Origin: 66-474 sp035695065
Lineage (GTDB): Bacteria > Pseudomonadota > Gammaproteobacteria > Xanthomonadales > Rhodanobacteraceae
Length of the DNA: 64,000 bases
Reading direction: 5' to 3'
Assembly: GCA_035695065.1 (NCBI GenBank)
Contig: DASSEW010000006.1
Span: 24,770 to 88,769 of the forward strand
Both the position numbers and the translations under genes were made by a program. The notes under the pieces are model-generated. The model did no database searches. It was not told the origin of the DNA and was given only the letters and a program-made list of their open reading frames with translations. The number at the start of each line of letters is the position of its first letter. Positions within the stretch are counted from its first letter, which is position 1. Of this stretch, positions 49,879-58,170 are shown one piece after another.

Positions 49879-51879
49879 TCAAGTTTCTGCGAATTTCACC
49901 AGCACCACGTCCGCTTCCACGAAGTCGCCGGCCGCGGCATGCACGGATTCGAGCCTGCCTGCGCGCGGTGCGCGCAAGGTGAGCTCCATCTTCATCGCTT
50001 CCATCACCAGCAGTTCCTGATCCTTCTGCACGTCGTCGCCCGCCGTCGCCTTCACCAGCACCACGCGGCCGGGCATCGGTGCGATCACGCGATCGCCGCC
50101 TTCGTGCGAGCCGGTTTCGAAGGCGAAAGCGGGCGCACGCGCGAAGGTTTCGCGCGGGCCTTCGTCGAGGTGCACGCGTACGCGGTGTTCGTCCATCGCG
50201 ATGCGCACGCGCCTGGCCTCGCCGTCGAAATGTCCGTTCAACCATTCGCCTTCGATGTGCGCATGGCGAACCACGCATTGCGCATAGCCGGCGCGCATCG
50301 TGTAGTCCCCGCCGTAACCGTGCGCCTCGATTTCGTGGCGCTCGCCGCGCTGCGCCAGCACCACGATGCGCTTGCCGGCGTGGCCGACGCGCCAGCCATC
50401 GGCGATCGCCCACGGCGAATGCGGATCGCTGCTCGCCCGTGCGTTCGCCAGTGCAGCTTTTTCGTCGTGAAGCAGCACCGCCGTCGCGGCGGCGAACAGC
50501 GCGGCGGGCGAGGGCGGCGCATCGCCGGCGAGGAACTCGTCGAGATGCCGATCCAGGTAACCGGTATCGATCGTGCCTTCCACGATCGCCGGATGCCGGA
50601 CCAGCCGTTCGAGGAAGGCGATGTTGGATTTCGGGCCGACCACCTCGCACTGCGCCAGCGCCTCGCGCATGCGCGCCAGCGCGCGCGGACGATCCTCGTC
50701 CCACACGATCAGCTTGGCGATCATCGGGTCGTAGAAGATGGAAACGCTGTCACCGGGGTCCACGCCGGCATCGATGCGCACGTGCCGTGAAGCTTCGGGC
50801 AGCCTCAGCTTGTCGAGCCTGCCGGAGCCCGGCAGGAAGTTCTGCTCGGGATCTTCCGCGTACAGTCGCACCTCGATCGCGTGGCCGTGGGCCTGCACCT
50901 GCTCCTGCGCGAGCGGCAGCGGTTCACCGCAAGCGACGCGCAATTGCCATTCGACCAGGTCCAGTCCGAGCGTTTCCTCGGTCACCGGATGTTCGACCTG
51001 CAGGCGCGTGTTCATTTCCATGAAATGGAAATCGCCCTGCGCACCGACGATGAACTCAATCGTGCCGGCGCCGACGTAATCCACCGCTTTCGCGGCCGCG
51101 ACCGCCGCCTTGCCCATTGCTGCGCGTCGCTGCGCGTCCAGGAAAGGCGAGGGCGTTTCTTCCAGCACTTTCTGGTAGCGGCGCTGCGCCGAGCACTCGC
51201 GCTCGTTGAGATGGATCACGTTGCCGTGGCTGTCGCCGAACACCTGGAACTCGATATGGCGCGGATGTTCGACATAGCGTTCCAGGATCATGCGCGCATC
51301 GCCGAATGCGCCTTGCGCTTCGCGCTGCGCCGAAGCCAGCGCGTCGGCAAATTCCTTTTCGGCGCGCACGATGCGCATGCCCTTGCCGCCACCGCCGGCC
51401 GCGGCCTTGATCATCAGCGGAAAGCCGACCTTCTTCGCTTCCGCGAGCAGCGTCTTTTCGTCCTGGTCCTCGCCGTGGTAGCCGGGCACCAGCGGCACGC
51501 CGTGCTTCTCCATCAGCGCCTTGGCTTCGGCCTTCGAACCCATCGCCTCGATGCTCTCCGGCTTGGGGCCGATGAACACCACGCCCGCCTCGCGGCAGGC
51601 GCGGGCAAAAGCGGCGTTCTCGGAAAGAAAGCCGTAGCCGGGGTGGATCGCCTGGGCGCCGGATTTCTTCGCGACCTCCAGGATCACGTCCCCGCGCAGG
51701 TAAGAATCCGCCGGTCGCGGGCCGCCGATCGGAAACGCCACGTCGGCCATGCGTACGTGCCGTGCATTCGCATCCGCTTCCGAATACACGGCCACGCTGC
51801 GGATGCCGAGCTTGCGGCAGGTGCGGATCACGCGGCAGGCGATTTCGCCGCGGTTGGCGATCAGGACGCAATCGAACAT
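49879..51879 (-). CDS. liuD: Methylcrotonyl-CoA carboxylase biotin-containing subunit
   Basis: 666 residues. Biotin carboxylase domain with FDCVLIANRGEIACRVIRTC, ATP-grasp KAAAGGGGKGMRIV, NERECSAQRRYQKVLEE and EMNTRLQVEHPVTEE; the BCCP end has VMEAMKMELTLRAP with the biotinylated lysine near residue 630. With liuB it carboxylates 3-methylcrotonyl-CoA. It lies 2 bp after liuC. Confidence 0.95.
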   Translation of the reverse strand: MFDCVLIANRGEIACRVIRTCRKLGIRSVAVYSEADANARHVRMADVAFPIGGPRPADSYLRGDVILEVAKKSGAQAIHPGYGFLSENAAFARACREAGVVFIGPKPESIEAMGSKAEAKALMEKHGVPLVPGYHGEDQDEKTLLAEAKKVGFPLMIKAAAGGGGKGMRIVRAEKEFADALASAQREAQGAFGDARMILERYVEHPRHIEFQVFGDSHGNVIHLNERECSAQRRYQKVLEETPSPFLDAQRRAAMGKAAVAAAKAVDYVGAGTIEFIVGAQGDFHFMEMNTRLQVEHPVTEETLGLDLVEWQLRVACGEPLPLAQEQVQAHGHAIEVRLYAEDPEQNFLPGSGRLDKLRLPEASRHVRIDAGVDPGDSVSIFYDPMIAKLIVWDEDRPRALARMREALAQCEVVGPKSNIAFLERLVRHPAIVEGTIDTGYLDRHLDEFLAGDAPPSPAALFAAATAVLLHDEKAALANARASSDPHSPWAIADGWRVGHAGKRIVVLAQRGERHEIEAHGYGGDYTMRAGYAQCVVRHAHIEGEWLNGHFDGEARRVRIAMDEHRVRVHLDEGPRETFARAPAFAFETGSHEGGDRVIAPMPGRVVLVKATAGDDVQKDQELLVMEAMKMELTLRAPRAGRLESVHAAAGDFVEADVVLVKFAET

Positions 51880-51881
51880 CT

Positions 51882-52688
51882 CTAGGGATTCTCCATTTCC
51901 TGCGCGACCCAGCGCGGCGCGCGTTTGTCCAGGAATGCACCGAGGCCGTGCTGGCCTTCTTCCGACACGCGCAGGCGCGCGATCAGTGCGGCATTGCGTT
52001 CATCCGTCGCCGCGGCGTCTTCGAGCGTCATGCCGCTCGCGCGCAGCGCGAGATGCTTGGCTTCGCGTTGCGCCAGCGGTCCGCCTTTGGAAAGAAAATG
52101 TATGACCCGATCGACCGTCGCATCCAGTTCTTCCGGCGCGACGGCTTCGTGCAGCAGTCCGATCCGCGCCGCGTGTTCGGCTTCGAAGATTTCCCCGCTG
52201 ACGAACAGCCGCCGCGCATGGCGCGCGCCGATCGCGGCGATCACGTAAGGCGAGATCACCGCCGGCACCAGTCCGAGCTTCACTTCGCTCAGGGAAAACT
52301 TCGCGCCCTGAACGCCGATGGCGATATCGCAGCACGCGACCAGACCCACGCCGCCACCGTAGGCTGCGCCGTTAACGCGCGCGATGGTCGGCTTGGGCAG
52401 GAAATTCAGCGTGCGCATCAGCGTGGCGAGCTTCCGCGAGTCGGCGCGGTTTTCCGTTTCGCTCGCCTGCGCCATGCCGCGCATCCAGTTGAGGTCGGCG
52501 CCGGCCGAGAAACTCTTGCCCGCGCCGGTCAGCAGCACGAACCGCAGGCTGTCGTCACTCGCCACTTCGTCCAGCGCGGCCTGCAAGGTGGCGACCAGCG
52601 CATCGTCGAAGGCATTGTGCACCTGCGGTCGGTTCAGGGTGATTTCGGCCAGCGCGCCCCGGCGCGCCAGCAGTACGGAGTCACTCAT
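51882..52688 (-). CDS. liuC: 3-methylglutaconyl-CoA hydratase (enoyl-CoA hydratase family)
   Basis: 268 residues from ATG 52688. Crotonase fold: EITLNRPQVHNAFDDAL, SFSAGADLNWMRG and GAAYGGGVGLVACCDIAIG (oxyanion hole), with a catalytic Glu in LSEVKLGLVPAVIS. Position between liuB and liuD and the family type suit 3-methylglutaconyl-CoA hydration in leucine breakdown. Confidence 0.92.
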   Translation of the reverse strand: MSDSVLLARRGALAEITLNRPQVHNAFDDALVATLQAALDEVASDDSLRFVLLTGAGKSFSAGADLNWMRGMAQASETENRADSRKLATLMRTLNFLPKPTIARVNGAAYGGGVGLVACCDIAIGVQGAKFSLSEVKLGLVPAVISPYVIAAIGARHARRLFVSGEIFEAEHAARIGLLHEAVAPEELDATVDRVIHFLSKGGPLAQREAKHLALRASGMTLEDAAATDERNAALIARLRVSEEGQHGLGAFLDKRAPRWVAQEMENP

Positions 52689-52747
52689 CGCGGTTCCCTG
52701 CGGCAATCCGACGATGATACCCGCTAAGCGCACCCACGAGCCCCGCT

Positions 52748-52776
52748 TGCGAAGCTAAATGAGAACCATTATCATT
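52748..52776 (+). promoter_or_regulatory. Promoter with overlapping Fur box
   Basis: A likely promoter is TTGCGA (52747-52752) with TATCAT (52770-52775), 17 bp apart. TGAGAAC-C-ATTATCA (52760-52774) matches the 7-1-7 Fur box TGATAAT-N-ATTATCA (right half perfect, left half 5/7) and covers the -10 region. Fur with iron should repress the iron uptake operon to the right. Confidence 0.8.
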
Positions 52777-52806
52777 TTCGCATCGTCCAACGGGAGTGCG
52801 TGGTCC

Positions 52807-53139
52807 ATGAAGCGGGGTCTTGTCGCGGGACTGATTGCCTTGAGCCTGTTCGCCGTGGCCGCGAGCGCGGCCGAGATGCCGGAGTACAAGCTGGTCATCA
52901 AGGACCACAAGTTCCAGCCGACCGAGCTGACCGTGCCCGCCAACACCAAGTTCAAGGTGCTGGTGAGCAACCAGGATGCCACGCCGTCCGAGTTCGAGAG
53001 CAACGAATTCAACCGCGAGAAGATCGTGCTCCCCAACAGCCAGATCACGGTCTTCATCGGCCCGCTCGACAAGGGCCGCTACAAGTTCTTCGATGATTTC
53101 CACCAGGACACCGGCAACGGCGTCCTGATCGTGCAGTAA
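52807..53139 (+). CDS. Periplasmic cupredoxin-like protein (iron uptake)
   Basis: 110 residues from ATG 52807, with GGGAG upstream. An upstream ATG at 52759 lies in the Fur box and is rejected. Sec signal (GLIALSLFAVAASAA) then a cupredoxin-like domain: LVIKDHKFQPTELTVPANTK and a C terminus GNGVLIVQ. The copper-site cysteine is missing. Such proteins accompany FTR1 permeases (EfeO-like or P19-like role); it probably binds or oxidises iron in the periplasm. Confidence 0.85.
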   Translation: MKRGLVAGLIALSLFAVAASAAEMPEYKLVIKDHKFQPTELTVPANTKFKVLVSNQDATPSEFESNEFNREKIVLPNSQITVFIGPLDKGRYKFFDDFHQDTGNGVLIVQ

Positions 53140-53166
53140 TGACACGGATGTCAAAGGAATAAGCGC

Positions 53167-54015
53167 ATGCTCGGAGTCGCCCTGCTGGTCTTTCGTGAAG
53201 TGCTCGAAGCGGCACTGATCGTTTCCATCGTCGCTGCCGCCACGCGCGGCGTGACGCGGCGTGGCGTTTACATCGGCGGCGGCATCGCCCTGGGCGTGCT
53301 CGGCGCGATCGTGGTGGCGCTGTGCGCCGGCGCCATCGCCGAATCGCTCAACGGTTCCGGCCAGGAATTGTTCAATGCGTCCGTGCTGTTCGCGGCGGTG
53401 CTGATGATCGCCTGGCATGTGATCTGGATGTCTTCGCATTCGCGCGAACTGGTGCAGCACATGCAGGCGGTCGGCGGCGCGGTGAAGGCAGGTTCCAGCT
53501 CCCTGACGATGCTGTTCGCGGTCGTCGCACTGGCGGTGTTGCGCGAGGGTTCCGAGATCGTGTTGTTCCTGTACGGCATGGCCGCGGGTGGCGCGGGGAT
53601 CAACGGCTTGCTGATCGGCATTCCGCTCGGGGTGGCCGGTGGCGTCGCCGTCGGCTTCGCGTTGTACTTCGGCCTGCTGCGCATTCCGCTGCGCTACTTC
53701 TTCACTGCGACCAACTGGATGCTGGTGCTGCTGGCGGCGGGCCTCGCCTCCACCGGCGCGCGCTTCCTTGTGCAGGCCAACTGGCTGCCGGCGATGGGAA
53801 CCCAGCTGTGGAACACCTCGGCGCTGCTCAGCAACGGCTCGGTGATCGGGCAGGCGCTGCATATCCTGATCGGCTATGACGCGCATCCGTCGGGGATCCA
53901 GATGGCGTTCTGGCTGGCGGTGGTGATCCTGCTGCTGATCGGCATGCGCATGAGCACGCGCGCGCCGCCGCGCGCCGCATCCGTGCCTGCGGAAACCACC
54001 CGCAGCGCCGCCTGA
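53167..54015 (+). CDS. FTR1 family high-affinity iron permease
   Basis: 282 residues, about 7 membrane helices. Both iron-binding REXXE signatures are present: REVLE (residues 10-14) and REGSE (126-130). Homologous to yeast FTR1 and bacterial EfeU. It imports ferric or ferrous iron with a periplasmic partner, here the cupredoxin-like protein 27 bp before it. Confidence 0.93.
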   Translation: MLGVALLVFREVLEAALIVSIVAAATRGVTRRGVYIGGGIALGVLGAIVVALCAGAIAESLNGSGQELFNASVLFAAVLMIAWHVIWMSSHSRELVQHMQAVGGAVKAGSSSLTMLFAVVALAVLREGSEIVLFLYGMAAGGAGINGLLIGIPLGVAGGVAVGFALYFGLLRIPLRYFFTATNWMLVLLAAGLASTGARFLVQANWLPAMGTQLWNTSALLSNGSVIGQALHILIGYDAHPSGIQMAFWLAVVILLLIGMRMSTRAPPRAASVPAETTRSAA

Positions 54016-54140
54016 AGTTTCGGTTTCGTCCGCGTTCGAGTCACCCGGTGCGTTTCGGCACCGGGCGGGACGCGTGTGCCTTCAATTCGCGGAAACGGTT
54101 GTCCCGCGCCTGTTACCAACATCGAACTAAGGAGCATCCC

Positions 54141-54941
54141 GTGACACGTTTGCCTGGAATGTTTCGTTCTCGACGAGGCGCGCAGACCGCGCTCGCCGCA
54201 GCCCTGACGCTCGGCTCGCTGGTCGGGTTCGCGTCGCGCGCGCACGCCGGCCCGGCCGAAACCATCTACACGCCGATCGTGGACTACCGTGAATGGGAAC
54301 TGGAGTTGAAAACCGGAGTGCAGGATTGGGGGAACCAGGATGAAGGCGAGCGCGCGGCGAAGATCGCTGTGGGCTACGGTCTTGCGCCACGCTGGGGCGT
54401 CGAGCTCGAGGCCGAGTATTCGCAGACGCCAGGTCACGTTGCGCACGTCGAGGAATACGAATTCGAGAACATCTTCCAGCTCACCGAGCACGGCGAGCAC
54501 TGGCTGGACGCGGGCATCTTCGCCGAGCTGGAACACAACCGGCTGGAGAACATGAACACGGCAGTCTTCGGCCCGATGTTCCAGACCGAAACCACGCATA
54601 CACAGACAAACCTCAATATTTATCTCAAGCGGCGCCTGAATGCGCTCGCCGGCGATGAAGCCGATGCCGACGAGGGCGGTTCGCGCAACGAACTCGTCTA
54701 CCAGGCGCAGTGGAAGTACAACCTCCGCCCGCAATTCCAGCCGGGATTCCAGGCATTCGGGTCACTGGGCGATCCCGCGCATTTGCATTCGGCCGAATTG
54801 AAAGTCGGACCCGCGTTCTTCGGCACCGCCAGCCTCGGCAACGGCAAGAGCCTGCGGTACAACGCCGCGCTGCTGGGCGGACTCACGCGCGAAACGCCGA
54901 ACACCACGCTTCGGGTGCAGCTGGAATACGAGTTCTTCTAG
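54141..54941 (+). CDS. Predicted outer membrane beta-barrel of the iron uptake operon
   Basis: 266 residues from GTG 54141, chosen for the AAGGAG six bases upstream. Signal peptide ends at ASRAHAGPAE. The rest alternates aromatic and polar residues (WGVELEAEYSQTP, WLDAGIFAELEHN, FFGTASLGNG) and ends in EYEFF, the terminal Phe typical of barrels. No family is recognised. It may be a porin-like route or sensor for the FTR1 system. Confidence 0.72.
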   Translation: MTRLPGMFRSRRGAQTALAAALTLGSLVGFASRAHAGPAETIYTPIVDYREWELELKTGVQDWGNQDEGERAAKIAVGYGLAPRWGVELEAEYSQTPGHVAHVEEYEFENIFQLTEHGEHWLDAGIFAELEHNRLENMNTAVFGPMFQTETTHTQTNLNIYLKRRLNALAGDEADADEGGSRNELVYQAQWKYNLRPQFQPGFQAFGSLGDPAHLHSAELKVGPAFFGTASLGNGKSLRYNAALLGGLTRETPNTTLRVQLEYEFF

Positions 54942-56449
54942 CCTGCGGCGCGCCTGCGCGTGGAGGGGCGCCAGTAGAGTTTCTTCATGTCCAAGGCCCA
55001 GACCACGAGCGCGACGCAGGCGACGATCGCCGTCGGCAACAGGTCCAGCCCTGGTTGAGCCTTGAGCGCACTGACCAGGCTGGAACCCAAGCCGATGGCC
55101 AGGAAGAAGCCGATGCGCTCCAGAGGGCCGATTCTGATGCGGATGGCATGGCGTGCCCTGTAACGCCAGATGGCGATCAGCACGGTCAGGATGGCGAAAA
55201 CGACTCCCAGTGCCGGATCCATGAGCTGCGCGATGGCGATGCTTGCGAAGCACAACCCGGGAGTGAAACCCACGCGTACCGCCTTCGCAATCCGCGAACG
55301 GTAGGTGAGCTGATCGAATCTGGCCATCGCCCAGGCCGCTCCGATCCACAGCCAGACGCTGCCGATCACAGCGGCGGTAATGGCCGACGTCACGACGAGC
55401 GCCGTTTTCAGATCGGCACCGTCAGGCTCGCCGCCGGAAGCAAGCGTGGTGACCAACATCGCGAGCAGGGGAATCGTGACCAGTGCAAGGCCGCTCCGGA
55501 ATGCAATGATGATCAAACGGGTCCGGTTGAGCGTGCTGGATGCGGCTTCGAGCCAGAAGCGCGCGCTTTCGCGATCGAAGGTCCTCGGCAGGTCCTCGAT
55601 GTTCCCGCCACAGAGCTTCAGCAGTATGTGCCCCACGCGTCGCGCATACTGGCCGGTTCGCAGCGTGAGCAGCAGGGCACGGGGCCACGCAAAGCGTCGT
55701 TCGCAGCGCGCACGGATCTTCCTCAGCTCCAGCAAGTTCCGGGACGCCGCCGAGCCGTAAAGTTGCCAGGCAAGTCCGCGAAGATCGGATCGCGCGTGCC
55801 ATTCGCCGATTGCCCGGTGTTTCAGCCGCTTCAGGAATATCGGGTCCACTCCGCTCAACGCGTCATTCAATTTGAAGAAATCGAGCGTGGTGTCCAGGCA
55901 CTCTTCCGTGGCGGGCACGGGATTTTCGAACAACGTCTTCAGCAGATGCCGGCCAACGGCCTGCTTCGTCGGCAGATGCCACACGCCTGGTTCGGCGGAA
56001 AGCCATGCCTGCAACGCGCGGACATCGTCCGCTTCCGCGTGCTCCCGGTAGCTTGCGAGGAACGCCTGGAAATTGAATGCGGGTTGCGCCGGCTGTGCGG
56101 ATCGCCACTGGACGGCATCGGCGGGCCGTGGGAGCGGTCGCTCCGATCGCGCGCCGGCATCGGTGCTTTCATCCGCTGCCGCCTCCTGCCTCTCACCCGC
56201 GCCCGTACCGGGTTGCGTGCCCGTGAACTGCACCACCACCGGTGGACTTTGCTGCCAAGCGTTGCGGGTAGCGCCAGCGCCGCGAGCGCGGCAAATCTTC
56301 AGTGCGAGTTGATAAGCCTCGTTGAGCCGCTGGAAACCTTCGGCGTCTTCATCCGGCCGCGTGGTGCGCAGCAGCTTCGCGTAGGCCGACTTGATCGCGC
56401 GCTCGTCCGCATCCGCGCCGATTCCCAGCAGGTCGAAAGGCGTGCTCAC
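54938..56449 (-). CDS. J-domain-like membrane protein, HscC partner
   Basis: 503 residues from GTG 56449, overlapping the hscC stop as GTGA. The N-terminal J-like domain (DLLGIGADADERAIKSAYAK) has RPD in place of the HPD tripeptide (LRTTRPDEDAEGFQRLNEAY), as in DjlB/DjlC-type partners of HscC. A Pro/Ala linker and helical middle follow, then several membrane helices from about residue 315 to the end. It converges on the barrel gene with a 4-bp overlap of stops. Confidence 0.8.
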   Translation of the reverse strand: MSTPFDLLGIGADADERAIKSAYAKLLRTTRPDEDAEGFQRLNEAYQLALKICRARGAGATRNAWQQSPPVVVQFTGTQPGTGAGERQEAAADESTDAGARSERPLPRPADAVQWRSAQPAQPAFNFQAFLASYREHAEADDVRALQAWLSAEPGVWHLPTKQAVGRHLLKTLFENPVPATEECLDTTLDFFKLNDALSGVDPIFLKRLKHRAIGEWHARSDLRGLAWQLYGSAASRNLLELRKIRARCERRFAWPRALLLTLRTGQYARRVGHILLKLCGGNIEDLPRTFDRESARFWLEAASSTLNRTRLIIIAFRSGLALVTIPLLAMLVTTLASGGEPDGADLKTALVVTSAITAAVIGSVWLWIGAAWAMARFDQLTYRSRIAKAVRVGFTPGLCFASIAIAQLMDPALGVVFAILTVLIAIWRYRARHAIRIRIGPLERIGFFLAIGLGSSLVSALKAQPGLDLLPTAIVACVALVVWALDMKKLYWRPSTRRRAAG

Positions 56450-58140
56450 GGCTCCATTTCCAATTGGTCGAGCGCGTGCTCGAACTGCTGGCGCTCAACG
56501 CGGATCATGTTTTCGTCCTGCGATTCCACGATGGCCCGGAAGCGGGCGATCCACCCCTCCAGGGTTTGACGCCACGCCAGCCGTTCGGCGTAGACGCGTT
56601 CCGCCCGGGCAAGCGTGGCGACATTTTCCTGCCGCTCGCGAGGATGGATCTTCAATGCGGAGAGCGCGGCGAGACGTTCCCGGATTTCCCGATCGTCCAG
56701 CACGCCGGGATTCTGTTGCAGCAGCAGCTCGAATTTTTCCCCGGTGCGTTTGATCGTGGCCTCGACCTGGAGCACGCCATTGATGTCGTAAGTGAAGCGC
56801 ACGGCGACAGCCTGCTGATCCTGCGGCAGGCCGGGAACGATGCCGATGTCCAGCTCGCCCAGCAGGATGTTGTGCGCGACCATCGGGCTCTCGCCCTGGA
56901 ATACGCGCAGGTTGATCTGGGATTGCCGCACGTCCACCGGGAAGAACACATCTTCGCGGCTGACCGGCACGGTGGTGTTGCGCTGGATGATCGGTTTGAA
57001 GAATCCGCCCACGCGCTGGCCGGTGCCGGGATCCTGGCGGCTGATTTCGACGCCCAGCGAATACGGGCAAACGTCCGTGAGGATCATCTCCTCCAGCGCG
57101 CCGTCGCGCGCCTTCATCCCCGCGGCGATTGCGGCACCGAGCGCGATTGCCTGGTCCGGGTCCACGTGGCGCAAGGGCAGGCGGCCGAACATGCGCGACA
57201 CCGTCCGCGCTACCAGCGGCATGCGGCTGGCGCCGCCGACCAGCACGATTTCGCTGAGGTCCGACGGCTGCAGGTTGGCGTCGCGCATCGCGCGCTCCAG
57301 CGGTGCCCGCAAGCGCTGAATGAGCGGTTGCGCGAGTTGCTCGAAGCGATCTTCCTCGATGGACCAGGTCAACTCGCGCTCGGCAAGGGTGATCGCGACT
57401 TCCGCGCTGCGCGCTTGCGACAGGCTGCGCTTGGCTTGTTCGAGCTTGCGTCGCACCTGTTCGCGGTCGCCGGGCGCAACGGTGTGCGGCTGGAACCCGA
57501 GGTCGAGCAGGCAGGCGGATTCAAGCACGTCGAGGAAGTCTTCGCCGCCGAGGAAGTTGTCGCCCGCGCTGGCGTGTACCTGCACGACGCCTTCGAACAA
57601 TTCCAGAATCGAAACATCGAAGGTGCCGCCGCCCAGGTCGAAAACCAGGAAGCGCGAACCTTCCGGCCGTTCGCGCAAACCGTAAGCCAGTGCCGCGGCC
57701 GTGGGCTCGTTGATCAGCTTTTCCACGCGCAATCCGGCGAGTTCGCCGGCGGCGCGCGTAGCCTTGCGCTGCGCGTCCGAAAAGTACGCTGGGACGCTGA
57801 TCACCGCCTCCTCGATCTTCTCGCCGGTTTCGGCTTCCGCGTCCGCAACGAGCGAACGCAGTACCAGTGCCGACAATTCCTCCGCGCGAAACGACCTGTT
57901 CCCGAGCCGGACTTCCTTGGCGCTGCCCATCCAGCGCTTGAAAGCGGCGACGGTGTTGCGCGGATGGGTGATCAGGCGATCCCTTGCCGCCTGGCCCACG
58001 ATGACCGAACCGTCATCGTCCGTGCTGACGACCGAAGGCGTCAGATAGCCGCCCAGCGTGTTCTTGAACAGTCGCGGCTGGCTTTGCTCAAAGACTCCGA
58101 TCAGCGAATTGGTTGTCCCCAGATCAATGCGGACAATCAC
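56446..58140 (-). CDS. hscC: HscC-type Hsp70 chaperone
   Basis: 564 residues, shorter than DnaK (about 640) as expected for HscC. ATPase marks: RIDLGTTNSLIGVFE, INEPTAAALAYGL, VFDLGGGTFDVSIL and VLVGGASRMPLVART. The substrate domain is present with a short C-terminal lid and no EEVD-type tail. HscC works with J-proteins of the DjlB/DjlC kind; the next gene is such a partner. It is 30 bp downstream of liuB. Confidence 0.92.
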   Translation of the reverse strand: MIVRIDLGTTNSLIGVFEQSQPRLFKNTLGGYLTPSVVSTDDDGSVIVGQAARDRLITHPRNTVAAFKRWMGSAKEVRLGNRSFRAEELSALVLRSLVADAEAETGEKIEEAVISVPAYFSDAQRKATRAAGELAGLRVEKLINEPTAAALAYGLRERPEGSRFLVFDLGGGTFDVSILELFEGVVQVHASAGDNFLGGEDFLDVLESACLLDLGFQPHTVAPGDREQVRRKLEQAKRSLSQARSAEVAITLAERELTWSIEEDRFEQLAQPLIQRLRAPLERAMRDANLQPSDLSEIVLVGGASRMPLVARTVSRMFGRLPLRHVDPDQAIALGAAIAAGMKARDGALEEMILTDVCPYSLGVEISRQDPGTGQRVGGFFKPIIQRNTTVPVSREDVFFPVDVRQSQINLRVFQGESPMVAHNILLGELDIGIVPGLPQDQQAVAVRFTYDINGVLQVEATIKRTGEKFELLLQQNPGVLDDREIRERLAALSALKIHPRERQENVATLARAERVYAERLAWRQTLEGWIARFRAIVESQDENMIRVERQQFEHALDQLEMEP

Positions 58141-58170
58141 TCTGACGCCCCCTGAAAAATGTTTCGAAAG

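Noticed and set aside
52759..52806. Upstream start for the cupredoxin-like gene
   Set aside because: This stretch is the Fur box and promoter; a good ribosome site and signal peptide begin at 52807.
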